From assembly GCA_005884705.1 (NCBI GenBank), contig VBAF01000137.1, positions 1 through 5,169 of the forward strand: a stretch of DNA of 5,169 nt, in the 5' to 3' direction. Position numbers and translations under genes: made by a program. Below are positions 5,110 through 5,169 of the stretch, in pieces; within the stretch, counting starts at the first letter, position 1; every line of letters starts with the position of its first letter. The stretch comes from Alphaproteobacteria bacterium (GTDB lineage: Bacteria > Pseudomonadota > Alphaproteobacteria > Reyranellales > Reyranellaceae). The notes beneath the pieces were generated by a model that searched no databases, was not told the DNA's origin, and was given only the letters and a program-made list of their open reading frames with translations.

Positions 5110-5169
5110 TGGCGAAACCACCGATTTCAGCCGGAAGCGGACGGCGCAAGGCTCTCTTCATCGGCCGGA

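Larger units (their letters stand above)
5045..5169. other. Upstream region of the PEP-mutase-family gene
   Basis: 125 bases reach the window edge. They hold the ribosome site, the ACCGTTTT repeats and a GC-rich stretch (5060-5082). An in-frame ATG at 5161 would extend the gene, but the encoded residues resemble no domain. No clear -35/-10 pair, terminator or RNA gene is recognised. Confidence 0.5.

Noticed and set aside
5112..5130. Weak inverted repeat GAAA...TTTC near the right edge
   Set aside because: The arms are only about 4 bp with a mismatch beyond, which is within chance; no T-tract follows to make it a terminator.
5045..5161. 39-residue N-terminal extension of the PEP-mutase-family protein from an ATG at 5161
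   Set aside because: It is Arg/Gly-rich, contains the nucleotide repeat array, resembles no targeting signal, and a better-placed ribosome site precedes the ATG at 5044.

Overview
The window looks like chromosomal DNA of a GC-rich alphaproteobacterium. I infer this from the roughly two-thirds GC content, the strong G/C preference at third codon positions and the kinds of protein encoded. I cannot name a genus from sequence alone. There are five protein genes, densely packed and with almost no non-coding DNA. I see no rRNA, tRNA, CRISPR array, insertion sequence or phage gene.

Left part (1-3253, + strand): the 3' two-thirds of a Rieske-type non-haem iron oxygenase alpha subunit of the quaternary-amine class (glycine betaine / carnitine / stachydrine type) is joined by a 4-base GTGA stop/start overlap to an 806-residue FAD-GcvT fusion of the dimethylglycine/sarcosine dehydrogenase family. 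Together they read as a two-step oxidative N-demethylation module. The oxygenase would remove the first methyl from a quaternary amine. The flavoprotein would then oxidise the resulting tertiary or secondary amine, and its C-terminal GcvT domain would pass the one-carbon unit to tetrahydrofolate. Glycine betaine to dimethylglycine to sarcosine is the leading hypothesis, but the exact substrate cannot be read from the sequence.

Middle part (3245-4236): a MarR-family repressor on the - strand and a small SnoaL/NTF2-fold protein on the + strand are transcribed divergently from a 53-bp AT-rich gap. The gap carries a perfect 7-2-7 inverted repeat (TATAAGA-GT-TCTTATA) that touches the marR start codon and overlaps the best -10 candidate for the SnoaL-like gene. 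This is the clearest regulatory signal in the window and predicts an autoregulated repressor with one divergent target.

Right part (4226-5169, - strand): a 272-residue isocitrate lyase/PEP mutase superfamily protein keeps the metal-binding core but lacks the classical K(K/R)CGH loop. Its 125-bp upstream region contains three near-helically phased ACCGTTTT direct repeats, a possible regulator-binding array.

Both tail-to-tail gene pairs overlap at their stop codons (9 and 11 bp), so neither boundary has room for a conventional intergenic terminator. I see no clearly unprecedented system. The points most worth a second look are the coupled demethylation pair, the MarR operator and the phased repeats.
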